A stretch of DNA of 64,000 bases from an uncultured Caryophanales bacterium (GTDB lineage Bacteria; Bacillota_I; Bacilli_A; RF39; UBA660), in contig CAMYVT010000001.1 of NCBI GenBank assembly GCA_947302515.1, forward strand, positions 90,494-154,493, read 5' to 3'. This document shows positions 26,198 to 35,600 of the stretch, in pieces; position 1 is the stretch's first letter; every line of letters starts with the position of its first letter. The notes beneath the pieces are model-generated. The model was not told the origin of the DNA and searched no databases. It was given only the letters and a program-made list of their open reading frames with translations. The position numbers were made by a program, and so were the translations under genes.

Positions 26198-26950
26198 ATG
26201 AAAAACAATAAAATACCTTTTATATTAAAAATAATAATATTAATTATATTAGTAGTTTTATTGTGCCTTACTTTTATCTGGGCAAGAATGACTGATCATA
26301 TACCATTTATGCATCATGAATCAGAAATAAATACAGAACCAGAAATAGTAGTAGAAATATATAATCAAAAAGAAACTGATGAATCTCCTCTAATTGAAGA
26401 TTTAATAAATGGTGGAGATAATAATGCTTTAATAAAAGAATTTGTTAAAGATAAAAAAGTATCTGCTAAAGATATTTCTAATTATAGAGCTTACTATATA
26501 GCAGAAAATAATAAGTTCTATAGACCTAAAAAACCAATATCTCTAGAAGAATATACTAAAGAAGTAAAAAAACAATTAGGTCAAGATTATGTATTTAATC
26601 CAGAAACAATAAATTTTAATGAATCTTGTCATTTATATAATTATGATAAAGCAACAAAAACGTTTGTTAAACAAAACTCTAATTGTGAAGATAATAGTAA
26701 ATTACTGTATTTTTATAAACCTATAAAAGAAACCAGAAGAGGTAAAATATTAGAAATAGATATACGTGTATTATTCCTAGAAGAAAATAGTAATAATATG
26801 TATTCTGATTATGATAAAATGTACTTAATTGGTGAATATGATGGAATGTATCCATATAATTTAGGTACAATGTATAGATTTACTTTTGAAGAACAAGATG
26901 GTTATTATACATTTATTTCATCAGAACCATTAATAGTAAAACAAAGGTGA
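26198..26950 (+). CDS. Unrecognised membrane-anchored extracellular protein
   Basis: A 250-residue protein with a basic N-terminus and a strong membrane helix (about residues 8-30), followed by an acidic extracellular region. Two cysteines (in ESCHLYNY and NSNCEDNS) may pair. The C-terminal 70 residues (LEIDIRVLFLEE to YRFTFEEQDGYYTF) look like a beta-rich domain. The family is not recognised. I use ATG 26198 because AGGTGA lies five bases upstream. The longer TTG-started version (26153) has no ribosome site. It is followed four bases later by apt and likely cotranscribed with it. Confidence 0.75.
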   Translation: MKNNKIPFILKIIILIILVVLLCLTFIWARMTDHIPFMHHESEINTEPEIVVEIYNQKETDESPLIEDLINGGDNNALIKEFVKDKKVSAKDISNYRAYYIAENNKFYRPKKPISLEEYTKEVKKQLGQDYVFNPETINFNESCHLYNYDKATKTFVKQNSNCEDNSKLLYFYKPIKETRRGKILEIDIRVLFLEENSNNMYSDYDKMYLIGEYDGMYPYNLGTMYRFTFEEQDGYYTFISSEPLIVKQR

Positions 26951-26954
26951 TTAT

Positions 26955-27491
26955 ATGAAAATATTAAATAATAAATTTAAAAATGAATTAAATATAAGAA
27001 CAGAAAAAGATTTTCCTACTAAAGGTATAGAGTTTATTGATATCACACCATTATTCTTACAAAAAGAAACACTTAATGAAATTAAAGAATTATTTCTTAA
27101 TGAATTAAAAGATAAAGAAATAGATTATATTGTAGGACCAGAAGCTAGAGGTTTCTTGTTAGGAGCAATGCTTGCAACCTCGATTAATGCTGGTTTTATT
27201 CCAGTAAGAAAAAAAGGAAAACTCCCTCCAACAACAGTCTTAAGTGTTGCTAATTATACAAAAGAATATGGAGACGATGTTTTAGAGTTACCTAAGCTTG
27301 TCGGAGAAGAATACTGGGGAAAGAGATTCTATTTAGTTGATGATATTTATGCAACAGGTAATACAATGAATGCCTTAAAAAGAGAAATTACTGATTTAGG
27401 TGGTATAGTAGTAGGAGAAGGAGTAATAATTAATATTAAAGAACTAAATGAAGATAATATATTTTCTTTAATAGAAGTAAATGAAGAATAA
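26955..27491 (+). CDS. apt: Adenine phosphoribosyltransferase
   Basis: Salvages adenine to AMP using PRPP. The 178 residues carry the APRT pattern: FPTKGIEFIDITPLF near the N-terminus, VGPEARGFLLG, the flexible loop PVRKKGKLP, and the PRPP-binding signature FYLVDDIYATGNTM. Length is typical. In many Bacillota apt lies near relA or recJ; here its partner upstream is an unknown membrane protein only four bases away, so the pairing looks lineage-specific. The Shine-Dalgarno AAAGGTGATT overlaps the preceding stop. PRPP could come from the PRPP-synthetase-like gene at 52802. Confidence 0.93.
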   Translation: MKILNNKFKNELNIRTEKDFPTKGIEFIDITPLFLQKETLNEIKELFLNELKDKEIDYIVGPEARGFLLGAMLATSINAGFIPVRKKGKLPPTTVLSVANYTKEYGDDVLELPKLVGEEYWGKRFYLVDDIYATGNTMNALKREITDLGGIVVGEGVIINIKELNEDNIFSLIEVNEE

Positions 27492-27516
27492 AAAAACACT
27501 CATATGAGTGTTTTTA
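27491..27516. terminator. Bidirectional terminator between apt and a convergent gene
   Basis: AAAACACTCA/TGAGTGTTTT palindrome with a T-run on the plus strand and an A-run on the other side. Confidence 0.8.
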
Positions 27517-28218
27517 TTTATTCTTTTGTTCTTTAATTAATAATAGTAATTGATTAATTAAAGGCATACTGTATGAACAATAATTAACAGAATTAGGAAT
27601 AAAGTTTTCTAATTGACTAAGTGAATCGTTAACTATTGGATTAGTTAATAATTCATTTTTAATATAATCTTCAACTTTAATATCAAGTGTTACATCAAAT
27701 AATTTTCCAGTAAGCATTTTTCCTTCTTCATCATACTTTCTAATTCTATGCTTTTCAGTAGGAACACCATCAACATTTTCAACAATAATATCTTCTTTCA
27801 AACATCCATTATCTTCTATAGTAATAGATTTTTCCATTCTTTTAAAACCATATTCGGTTTTAAGACTGGCAGCATAACCTTTTTCGTCTGCTTGATAGAA
27901 AGTAATTAAATCATCACTTAATATAACAAAAGATTTATTATAAGGAGAATTATCATTTTTCTTTTGATAGAAAACTCCTCCTCCAGTAAATGAAATACTT
28001 TCATTATTATCATTTGATATTGCAATAAAATGATTATTATAGCTACAACTGTAGTTTGTATCATTCATTCTAAAATCAAAACGTAGACCATTTCTTTCAT
28101 TAGTAACTTTACTTAATTCTTCATTTGAAAGATTTAATACATATAAAAAATTATCTCTTTCTATTAATTTCAAGTGTAATAAAGAAAACACACTTCCTAA
28201 TTGTGTATTATAACTCAT
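27514..28218 (-). CDS. Unrecognised cytoplasmic protein
   Basis: A 234-residue protein with no signal peptide or transmembrane helix and no family I recognise. The middle part alternates charged and hydrophobic residues in a beta-rich pattern (RFDFRMNDTNYSCSYNNHFIAIS and onward), and residues 205-230 are helical (LSQLENFIPNSVNYC). The start follows GGGGAGGTTGT on the minus strand. It is convergent with apt and divergent from the HAD-like gene. A single-gene unit. Confidence 0.7.
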   Translation of the reverse strand: MSYNTQLGSVFSLLHLKLIERDNFLYVLNLSNEELSKVTNERNGLRFDFRMNDTNYSCSYNNHFIAISNDNNESISFTGGGVFYQKKNDNSPYNKSFVILSDDLITFYQADEKGYAASLKTEYGFKRMEKSITIEDNGCLKEDIIVENVDGVPTEKHRIRKYDEEGKMLTGKLFDVTLDIKVEDYIKNELLTNPIVNDSLSQLENFIPNSVNYCSYSMPLINQLLLLIKEQKNK

Positions 28219-28280
28219 AATACAACCTCCCCATCTAGTGAACTATTATAACTTATTAATAGTAATTAAGCAACATACAA

Positions 28281-28309
28281 TTGTTTTTTAGATAATTAAT
28301 TGTTAAAAT
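28281..28309 (+). promoter_or_regulatory. Promoter of the HAD-like gene
   Basis: TTGTTT at 28281-28286, a 17-base spacer and TAAAAT at 28304-28309 with extended TG. The -10 overlaps an upstream ATG (28308), which argues that translation starts at 28329. Confidence 0.65.
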
Positions 28310-28328
28310 GAAAGTAGGGGGAGAAGTT

Positions 28329-28823
28329 ATGAAGTATTTTAAAGATGGAGATATTTTATTATCTGATTTTGATGGAGTATTCTTAGATTCTCAAACTAGA
28401 TTTAAAGAAGTAATGCAAGAAGAGACGGCTTTGAATAAATGGATGGATTATTTATCTGGAATAAAGTGGAGAGAGTTTTTGCATGAATGTAATCTTATTG
28501 AGGGTGCTGATGAAGTATTTACTGAATTACAAAGATTAGAAATATTAAAAGGCATTATTACAAGAATTCATTCATTTAAAGAAGGAGAAGAAAAATGTCT
28601 TTTTTTAAGAGAATTAGGAATAGAAGTTCCTATTATATATGTTCTACCAGAACAACCCAAAAACAAAGTTTACATTCCAAACCGTAAAATTATACTTTTA
28701 GACGACTATGGAAAAAATTGTGAGGGATGGGAAAAAGATGGTGGAAAATCAATACTTTATGCTCCCGATAAAAAAAGATGTGGAAAAAAATATGTAAAAT
28801 CTCTGTATGATTTGTTGAAATAG
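28329..28823 (+). CDS. HAD-superfamily-like hydrolase
   Basis: A 164-residue protein. Motif I of HAD phosphohydrolases is present as LLSDFDGVFLD (DxDGV type), a Lys-rich motif II/III region follows (KGIITRIHSF), and motif IV is plausible as KIILLDDYGKN. Substrate is unknown; HAD proteins of this size usually dephosphorylate small molecules. The start at ATG 28329 is chosen because AGGGGGAG precedes it, whereas ATG 28308 sits inside the -10. Its last codons contain the promoter for the structured leader that follows. Confidence 0.75.
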   Translation: MKYFKDGDILLSDFDGVFLDSQTRFKEVMQEETALNKWMDYLSGIKWREFLHECNLIEGADEVFTELQRLEILKGIITRIHSFKEGEEKCLFLRELGIEVPIIYVLPEQPKNKVYIPNRKIILLDDYGKNCEGWEKDGGKSILYAPDKKRCGKKYVKSLYDLLK

Positions 28824-28843
28824 TTTAAAAAAAAAGATACAAT
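28815..28843 (+). promoter_or_regulatory. Promoter of the metallophosphoesterase gene
   Basis: TTGAAA at 28815-28820, a 17-base spacer and TACAAT at 28838-28843. It lies at the end of the HAD-like gene and gives a leader of about 107 bases. Confidence 0.65.
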
Positions 28844-28846
28844 TAA

Positions 28847-28940
28847 CATAGAGAGTAGGTTGATGATATGGGATATATCATGTTTGGACAACTTAATCTA
28901 TGCTTATTATTATAAAACGACGCCACCAGTGCCGTTTTTT
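28847..28940 (+). promoter_or_regulatory. Structured leader with terminator-like hairpin (candidate cis-regulatory RNA)
   Basis: A nested long hairpin. Outer stem CATAGA (28847-28852) with TCTATG (28898-28903 region), middle stem TAGGTTG with CAACTTA, inner stem ATGATAT with ATATCAT. It is followed by AAAACG ... CGTTTT and T8 (28914-28940), a terminator-like element just upstream of AGGGAGG and the start of the 1165-residue gene. The promoter would start transcription near 28850, so the outermost pairs may be partly lost. No known riboswitch class recognised. A 15-codon frame (28868-28915) overlaps the stems and I do not call it a gene. Confidence 0.5.
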
Positions 28941-28956
28941 TTAGGGAGGAAAAAAT

Positions 28957-31900
28957 ATGGCGAGAAGCGAAGATTTAAGAAAGTTTAGAGAAACTAACTT
29001 AATTACTTATCTAGAAAACAATGGGATAACGTTTGATTCAGAAATCGGTAAAGGGGAAAAGGTTAAATTATGTTCTTCTGATGATTTTTCTACTATGATT
29101 AAAGAATTTCAAGATGAATATGAAGGCGAGAAAGCACCTATTATGATTGGACATGTAGGTGGTTTTTACGTGACTGCATCTTTGGCAGGATTATCAGAAC
29201 ATATTTCTACTACTAAACCATATGTATTATTCTTTGATAGAAAAGATGCTAATGTTCAAAATGCTATTTATAATACGTTATTAATGAAAGCATGTACTTC
29301 TAAAGAACAGTATATATGTAGATTATTTGGCTTATCATCAGTAGAAATGGTTAAAGCTCTAAAACCATCATTATATGTAAGTTATATAGAAGCAGTTTTA
29401 GCAGGTAGACCAGAATTATTAAAAGCTAAAGATAAAAAAGAAAGAAAAGAAATATTAAAACAATTATACTTAGCAGATAAAAAGAATATAGATATAGAAA
29501 TAAAGAAAAAATATGTTAATCATGAACTTATAGATGAATTATTTAGAAGAGAATTTAGTTTAACTAAAATACAAAAATATGTAAAAAATAAAAAATATGA
29601 TGAGCAAGATCATTATGAACATTTATTAAAATATACAAGAAATAAATTATCTAAAAGAGAATTTGAAGTATTTAAAAAACTTGCTTCTCATATGACTTCA
29701 TATTTAGCAAGAGGAGATAATTATCAAGACTTAGTTAAATATCTAACTGCTGATATAAAGAAAAATGGTGATATGCATATTCTTGCTAATGATAATATAT
29801 TTGAAGGATATCAGAGATTATTTAAAGGTAGAGGAAGTTATGTTAAATTTGTTTCTGGTATAGATATTAGTACAAGTAAAGGTGTAGAAAAACTAGAAGA
29901 AGTACTAAGAAGAGATGGATTTATTAGTGATTCAGTAAAAGAAAATTGCTTTGATATAGACTTAGCATTTATTCCTCATATGAATCAATTAAGAGAAGCA
30001 TATCCATTACTAAAAAAACATGTACAAGACTATATTATGCTTTATAAAGATGAATCTAGAAAGAATAATTATTTTGTAACTAATAGTACAGCAACTTTAG
30101 ATGAAAAAACACTTGATAGTATAGGAGCTACTTTCATAAAAGAAGAAAGAAAGAATAGAAGAGAATTAAAAAATCTTTCTCCAATAGAAGAAAGAGATGG
30201 ATATCCATTATTAATGTTTATGGCAGGTTCTAATTTTGGTAATATTTATCATAGTGAAGTAGATACTAATAATATGATAGATATGGCTATTGCTAATAAT
30301 GTAGATACTGTATATATTCAAGGATTAATATATTCAACTTATTATCATTTTCAAACTTCACGTAGATTACTATCAGATCCTACATATGAAACATTAGATT
30401 CAAGATTACAAGCTGCAGGAAAAGTAATTAGAAAACTTAATAAAGCAGGAATTAAAGTAGTATATCAAATGGGTGATGAAGAATATAATCTTTATCAAGA
30501 CTTATTTAAAATATATGTAAGAGAGCAGGGTGTTAAAGGTAATAATTTCTTAAAAAGAGAAGATTTAAAATCTAAATTTGATTGGGTAAGACCAATTATA
30601 ATTCAAGAATTAATTCCTTATATGATACGTAGTGGAGAAGATGTAGCAGGACTTTATACTGATGAAGAAACTCATACTAATGTTAGTAGAGTATGCCATG
30701 CTATTAAGAGATACAAAGAAGGATTACCTTTAGGAGAATCAAATGGTTTAATTAAACCTGAATTCTTAGAAGATACAGATATGTTTAGGGTAGTTTATTC
30801 TACTATAGATAAATATAGTCAAGAAGATCCAGCAATATCTGTTAATTTAATAGCATCTAATGGTAGAAGTTCAAGAGGTAATTCTAGTGTAATGAAGAAT
30901 TTAAGATTATATCAATCAGATGTAGTAGATAAATCTAAATTAGTAAGAACACCTCAATTATTTGTAGATAGTAAACAACCATTTATGTCTATAGCTTATG
31001 AAGGTGATGAGTTTACTATGAATGTTCCTCCTATGATTAATGATAGTTATTATATGGAAAATCCTGAATTATTAGCAGGTATCAAGGAGCATGTACTACA
31101 AGATCCTACATATAAGAGAGTTACTCAAATTAGTTCAAAACCTAATTATCCAGGTGGTTGGATGATATCAGGTGATATAAGAGATAGAATGATAATAGTT
31201 CCATACTATAAGAGAGTAAAAGAAGTAATGGATCATGTTCAAAAAACAGGACAAGGATTTGATCAAAAAACAGTAGGTATTATTAATGATTGGCATATAG
31301 GTTCTATTGCTGAAAGACCTGATTATGCCGTTAAATTCTTAGATTATTTGTTTTATCAATGTAATCCAACAGGATTAATAATAAATGGTGATTTACAGCA
31401 AGGTTCTAATTATGGTAAATATCCAAATGAAGCAAGACATACTGGAGCTAATTCTATGACTCAGCAAATGGTTAGTGCTACTAAATTGATGAGACCATAT
31501 ATGAGAGAAGGATTAGGAATAATATCAGGAGGATTTGAAGGACATACTGAAGATGGATTAATTGATACATATACTTCTAGAGATATAATGGACCATTTAG
31601 CATCAATTGGTTTAATAGAAGAAAGAAAAGGTATATATGAAAACGCTACTCGTATAAAAAGAGGAATAGATTATAATACAGTAGATTTAAAATTACCAAG
31701 AAGATTAAAACCATATGAAAGTGAAATAAGAGAAAAATTATCAAAAATAGTTAACTTAGAATTTACCGATATAGTAGAAGGTAATCATGAAACTAATAGT
31801 GATTGGAATTATAAAGGTTATAATGAAACAGAAATACTAAGACAAGAATTAGAAACAATTAAAGCATATACAGGAAGTGATATGGATCTTACTTTAACAG

Positions 31901-32454
31901 AATTCTTAGTAAATAGTAGAGGAGACTTTGTAAATGCTCCATATGGTTTCAGAACTATTAATGGATATAATACTTTGTATTCTCATTCTTTTGGTAAAGG
32001 AGGAGGATCAGCATCTCCTACAGTAAGTATTTCTAAATGGTTAAGTAAGATGGCTCCTAATCTTCCTAGAATTGATAAGATTAATGCAGCCCATTATCAT
32101 TTATTTGAAACATCAGTAATTGATAATACTTTGATTACAATTACAGGTTCTAGTTCTGGACAAAGTGGTTATGAACAAAACTTAGGTTATAGTAGTGAGC
32201 CTCTATTTGTAATTGAAAGATATTTACCAGATGGAAGAATAGTATTAGAAACAATTGGTACTAAATTCTTAGATGAATATCAAATAAGAAATCCATACAT
32301 TAGAGAAAGAGGATTAGATAATTTTATATTAGAATGTATGACTGAAGAAGCAACTGTTTTTGATAAAAATACTCCACCACAAGTACAAAAAATATATCAA
32401 AGACAATTAGTTGCTAGTGGACCAAATAAGATTATTGGACCAGATATTGATTAA
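28957..32454 (+). CDS. Large protein with C-terminal calcineurin-like metallophosphoesterase
   Basis: A 1165-residue protein without signal peptide or membrane helix. Residues 770-1060 carry a complete metallophosphoesterase pattern: Asp778-Trp-His780 (NDWHIGS), Asp812 in NGDLQQG, Asn943-His944 in EGNHE, SHS, and His1046-x-His1048 in AAHYHLF. The N-terminal 750 residues, with helical and beta-rich stretches, belong to no family I recognise. The first 130 residues end in an APIMIGHVGGFYVTASLAG segment. The activity could be on nucleic acid, nucleotides or phosphoproteins. It has its own promoter, a structured leader with an attenuator-like hairpin, an AGGGAGG site and a strong terminator, so its expression is probably controlled. 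Confidence 0.8.
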   Translation: MARSEDLRKFRETNLITYLENNGITFDSEIGKGEKVKLCSSDDFSTMIKEFQDEYEGEKAPIMIGHVGGFYVTASLAGLSEHISTTKPYVLFFDRKDANVQNAIYNTLLMKACTSKEQYICRLFGLSSVEMVKALKPSLYVSYIEAVLAGRPELLKAKDKKERKEILKQLYLADKKNIDIEIKKKYVNHELIDELFRREFSLTKIQKYVKNKKYDEQDHYEHLLKYTRNKLSKREFEVFKKLASHMTSYLARGDNYQDLVKYLTADIKKNGDMHILANDNIFEGYQRLFKGRGSYVKFVSGIDISTSKGVEKLEEVLRRDGFISDSVKENCFDIDLAFIPHMNQLREAYPLLKKHVQDYIMLYKDESRKNNYFVTNSTATLDEKTLDSIGATFIKEERKNRRELKNLSPIEERDGYPLLMFMAGSNFGNIYHSEVDTNNMIDMAIANNVDTVYIQGLIYSTYYHFQTSRRLLSDPTYETLDSRLQAAGKVIRKLNKAGIKVVYQMGDEEYNLYQDLFKIYVREQGVKGNNFLKREDLKSKFDWVRPIIIQELIPYMIRSGEDVAGLYTDEETHTNVSRVCHAIKRYKEGLPLGESNGLIKPEFLEDTDMFRVVYSTIDKYSQEDPAISVNLIASNGRSSRGNSSVMKNLRLYQSDVVDKSKLVRTPQLFVDSKQPFMSIAYEGDEFTMNVPPMINDSYYMENPELLAGIKEHVLQDPTYKRVTQISSKPNYPGGWMISGDIRDRMIIVPYYKRVKEVMDHVQKTGQGFDQKTVGIINDWHIGSIAERPDYAVKFLDYLFYQCNPTGLIINGDLQQGSNYGKYPNEARHTGANSMTQQMVSATKLMRPYMREGLGIISGGFEGHTEDGLIDTYTSRDIMDHLASIGLIEERKGIYENATRIKRGIDYNTVDLKLPRRLKPYESEIREKLSKIVNLEFTDIVEGNHETNSDWNYKGYNETEILRQELETIKAYTGSDMDLTLTEFLVNSRGDFVNAPYGFRTINGYNTLYSHSFGKGGGSASPTVSISKWLSKMAPNLPRIDKINAAHYHLFETSVIDNTLITITGSSSGQSGYEQNLGYSSEPLFVIERYLPDGRIVLETIGTKFLDEYQIRNPYIRERGLDNFILECMTEEATVFDKNTPPQVQKIYQRQLVASGPNKIIGPDID

Positions 32455-32460
32455 TAATAA

Positions 32461-32487
32461 AGAAACGACAAAAGTCGTTTTTTTTTA
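32461..32487 (+). terminator. Terminator of the metallophosphoesterase gene
   Basis: AAACGAC-AAAA-GTCGTTT followed by T8. Confidence 0.85.
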
Positions 32488-32643
32488 TTGTTTTTTTATA
32501 AAAAAACAAAAATTATTATATGAAAATTAAATTTTTTAATGTTTTTCAGTTGAAAAAACAACAAATTTTCTTGACAACGTTGTTTTAGATGATTATTATA
32601 GTAAGTCAAATCGAATATTCATGTTTAAGAAAGGGTGAATTTA
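32488..32643 (+). promoter_or_regulatory. Promoter region of the giant adhesin with inverted repeats
   Basis: TTGACA at 32571-32576, a 17-base spacer and TATTAT at 32594-32599 form a strong promoter. The -35 is flanked by inverted arms AAAACAAC (32555-32562) and GTTGTTTT (32579-32586), and the 10-bp palindrome ACAACGTTGT overlaps it. Upstream lie A/T tracts, including a palindrome of T7/A7 (32491-32511). These are plausible operator and UP-element features. Confidence 0.65.
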
Positions 32644-35600
32644 ATGAAAAAATCAGGGGGCTCTATAATAAAGAAAGCCTTTAGCGGTAAGACTCTGGGC
32701 TTGGTCTTATTAGCTATTTTAATGGTGGCTTCTTTTGGAATTGGTGGAAAAGGGTTTATTTCTACTACATTACAAAAGTGGTTCGCTGCAGGTGAAAAAC
32801 CTTATATTTATAAAGATAGACAACCTAATAGAGATGGAACTTACAAGATATCTTTAGATGTAAAAGGTGAATCTGAAAAACAAGTCCCAAAAGTTAACGT
32901 TATTGTTATCGTTGATAGATCAGGAAGTATGGGAGAAGGTTCTGGTACTAGTGGAATCCACTATACTGCAACTAATTCAAATGATACTGGTCTTTATGGT
33001 TTAGTTAATGGTGAATATGTACCATTAATAAGACATGGAGGTGCGGGTAACAGAACATTCTGGTATGATGATAATGGTACAGAAGTTCGTTATACAGGTC
33101 AACGTTATAGAAGATCAGATGGAAGTATGACAAGAATGCAAGCAACTCAAAAAGCTGTTAAGAACTTATCTGATACACTTCTTGCTAATAATAGTGTAGA
33201 AGGGAATCCAGATGATACTGTTGAAATGGCTTTAGTTTCATTTGCAACAACAGCTGGAACAAATATTATTAAAACAAATGACCCAGCTGAATTTAATCAA
33301 GCTTTATTGGGATTGAATGCTAATGGTGGAACAAACTGGGAAGATGCTTTAGATGAAGCAAATGGAATTAATTTTGGTGATAATGATCCAACATATGTAA
33401 TATTCTTCTCAGATGGTTCTCCAACATTCCATTCATCTGATGGTGGATATGGAAACTGGAATCAAGGTTATGGTGTATATGGAACTGGTGGCGAAACTGA
33501 GCCAAATATGGAAAGATCATATACTCAAGCTACTGATGATGCTTCAACATTAGCAGCAAAAGTAGGAGCAGATAAATTCTATACTATATTTGCTTATGGA
33601 ACTACTGTTGGTGCAGGTTACATGAGTGATTTAACTACAGCTGCAGGAGCACCAGCTGGTAATAATTATTCAGCTTCTAATACTGCAGAGTTAGAAGATG
33701 CATTTGCTGAAATACTAGAAAATATTCAATTAGCTGGTATTGCTGATGCAGTTATTAGTGATGGAACTACTAATGAAGTAAAAGTAGGATCTCAAATTGT
33801 TGAATTACTTGAAGTAGATGAGAGTAGTTATAAATATTATAAGACTAATGAATCTGGTGATTTTGTAAAATGGGATAAACCAGAGTCTGAACCTAAACTT
33901 CAAGCTAAATTAGTTAATGGAGCAGTTGTTTGGGATTTAAAAGAAGAGGGAGTTCTAGAAAATGGTGTTACATATAGAGTAACTTTCGATGTATATCCTT
34001 CTCAAACTACATATGATTATATTGCTGACTTAGAAAATGGAGTTATTGAATATGGTGATTTACCAACTGAAGTAAGACAATACTTACATCAAAATGGTAA
34101 TGCTATAGATGGTTATACTTATTCTTTAGATACAAATACAGAAAATGTTACATTAACTTATGATGATACTAGAGATGAGGCAGGACCTCAAACTATTGAT
34201 TTTAATAAGTTACCTTCAGTTAATACAATCGCAGATTCTATCTCAATTTCAAAGGATTGGGATAATACAATTGACTCACATGATAAAGCACCTGTTGATG
34301 TTAGATTATTAAAGAATGATGGAACAGGTTATGAAGAGTTCTGCTTTACTGATACTTGTAAAGCTACATTGAATAATACAAATAATTATTCATTAGATGA
34401 TATTTCTATTGCTACTGGTTTAGCAAGATTAAATGGAAATACTCTACAAGTTTTAGATGCTGGACATGATTATAAATTTGATGAGTTAGGATCTGAAGCT
34501 TATTATTGGCAACTTGAAACTGAAGTTGTTCACCCTATGTTGATTAATGGGTCTTTAAAGAAATTATTATTAGTAGAAGAAAATATACCTGATTTAGGTG
34601 GAGATACTTATAAAGAAATTGATGGTAAAAAATACTACGATTTAGGAAACGGAAATATTTATGTTGAATCTACAGAGGCTACTAGCATTAAAGCTAAGAA
34701 CCATCGTAGAAGTAACTTAAATATTACTAAGATTGTAGATGGACCTACAGCTGACCCTGAAGATGAATTTACATTTGATATAGATGTAGTTCAAAAAGAT
34801 GATGAAGGTAACATGATTCCAAGTGAGGATAATGTTAAATACAATGACTGGCTATGGTTTAGTGTTCAAGATGCTGATGGAAACTATGTTACATTAGAAG
34901 AAACACCAGATAATTGGACATTAGATGGTGGATCATATCGTGCTGTAAATGGAACTAGTTTAACTGTTAAACTAAAAGCTGGTTATAACTTACGTTTCTT
35001 CAACTTACATACTGGATCAACATTTGATATTACAGAAACTGATTTAGATGATTATACTTTAGTTAAATTAGATGAAAAAGTTAAATATAAAGAAGAAGTG
35101 AATGGAGTGTTAGTAGATAGAACTGCTAATCCTCAAACAGTAACTAATTCAGATACAATTAGTGGTACTATTACTGAGAACAATAGAACTTATACAATTG
35201 AAGCTACTAATAGATATGAAAAAGTAAATATTGATGTTAAAAAAGAATGGTCAGGGGACAATGACGGAGCTGAAGGATTAAGAAGTGAAGTTAAATTTAA
35301 ACTTATGAATGGTAGTACTGTAGTAGATACTGTTACATTAGATGGTAAAACTGATAGTGTTGAGACTACTGCTTGGGAAGGATCATTTAAACCACAACCA
35401 AGATTTAGTGGTGGAAGAGAAATCAACTATACAGTTCAAGAAGAATTGGGTGAATTAGCTAATCACTATACTTCAGAACAATCTGGGGATCCAAAAGATG
35501 GATTAGTTACAGTAACTAATACAAGAATTCCTGAGGATACAGTAACAAAAGCATCTGTATTTAAAGTATGGGATGATGATCGTAATCATGATGGATTTAG

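Noticed and set aside
28868..28915. 15-codon frame (MGYIMFGQLNLCLLLL) as a leader peptide for attenuation
   Set aside because: The start codon lies inside a stem and there is no well-spaced ribosome site. The frame is better explained as part of the structured leader.
32488..32570. Small RNA in the adhesin upstream region
   Set aside because: The T7/A7 palindrome is weak and there is no promoter before it. It fits better as AT-rich promoter DNA.
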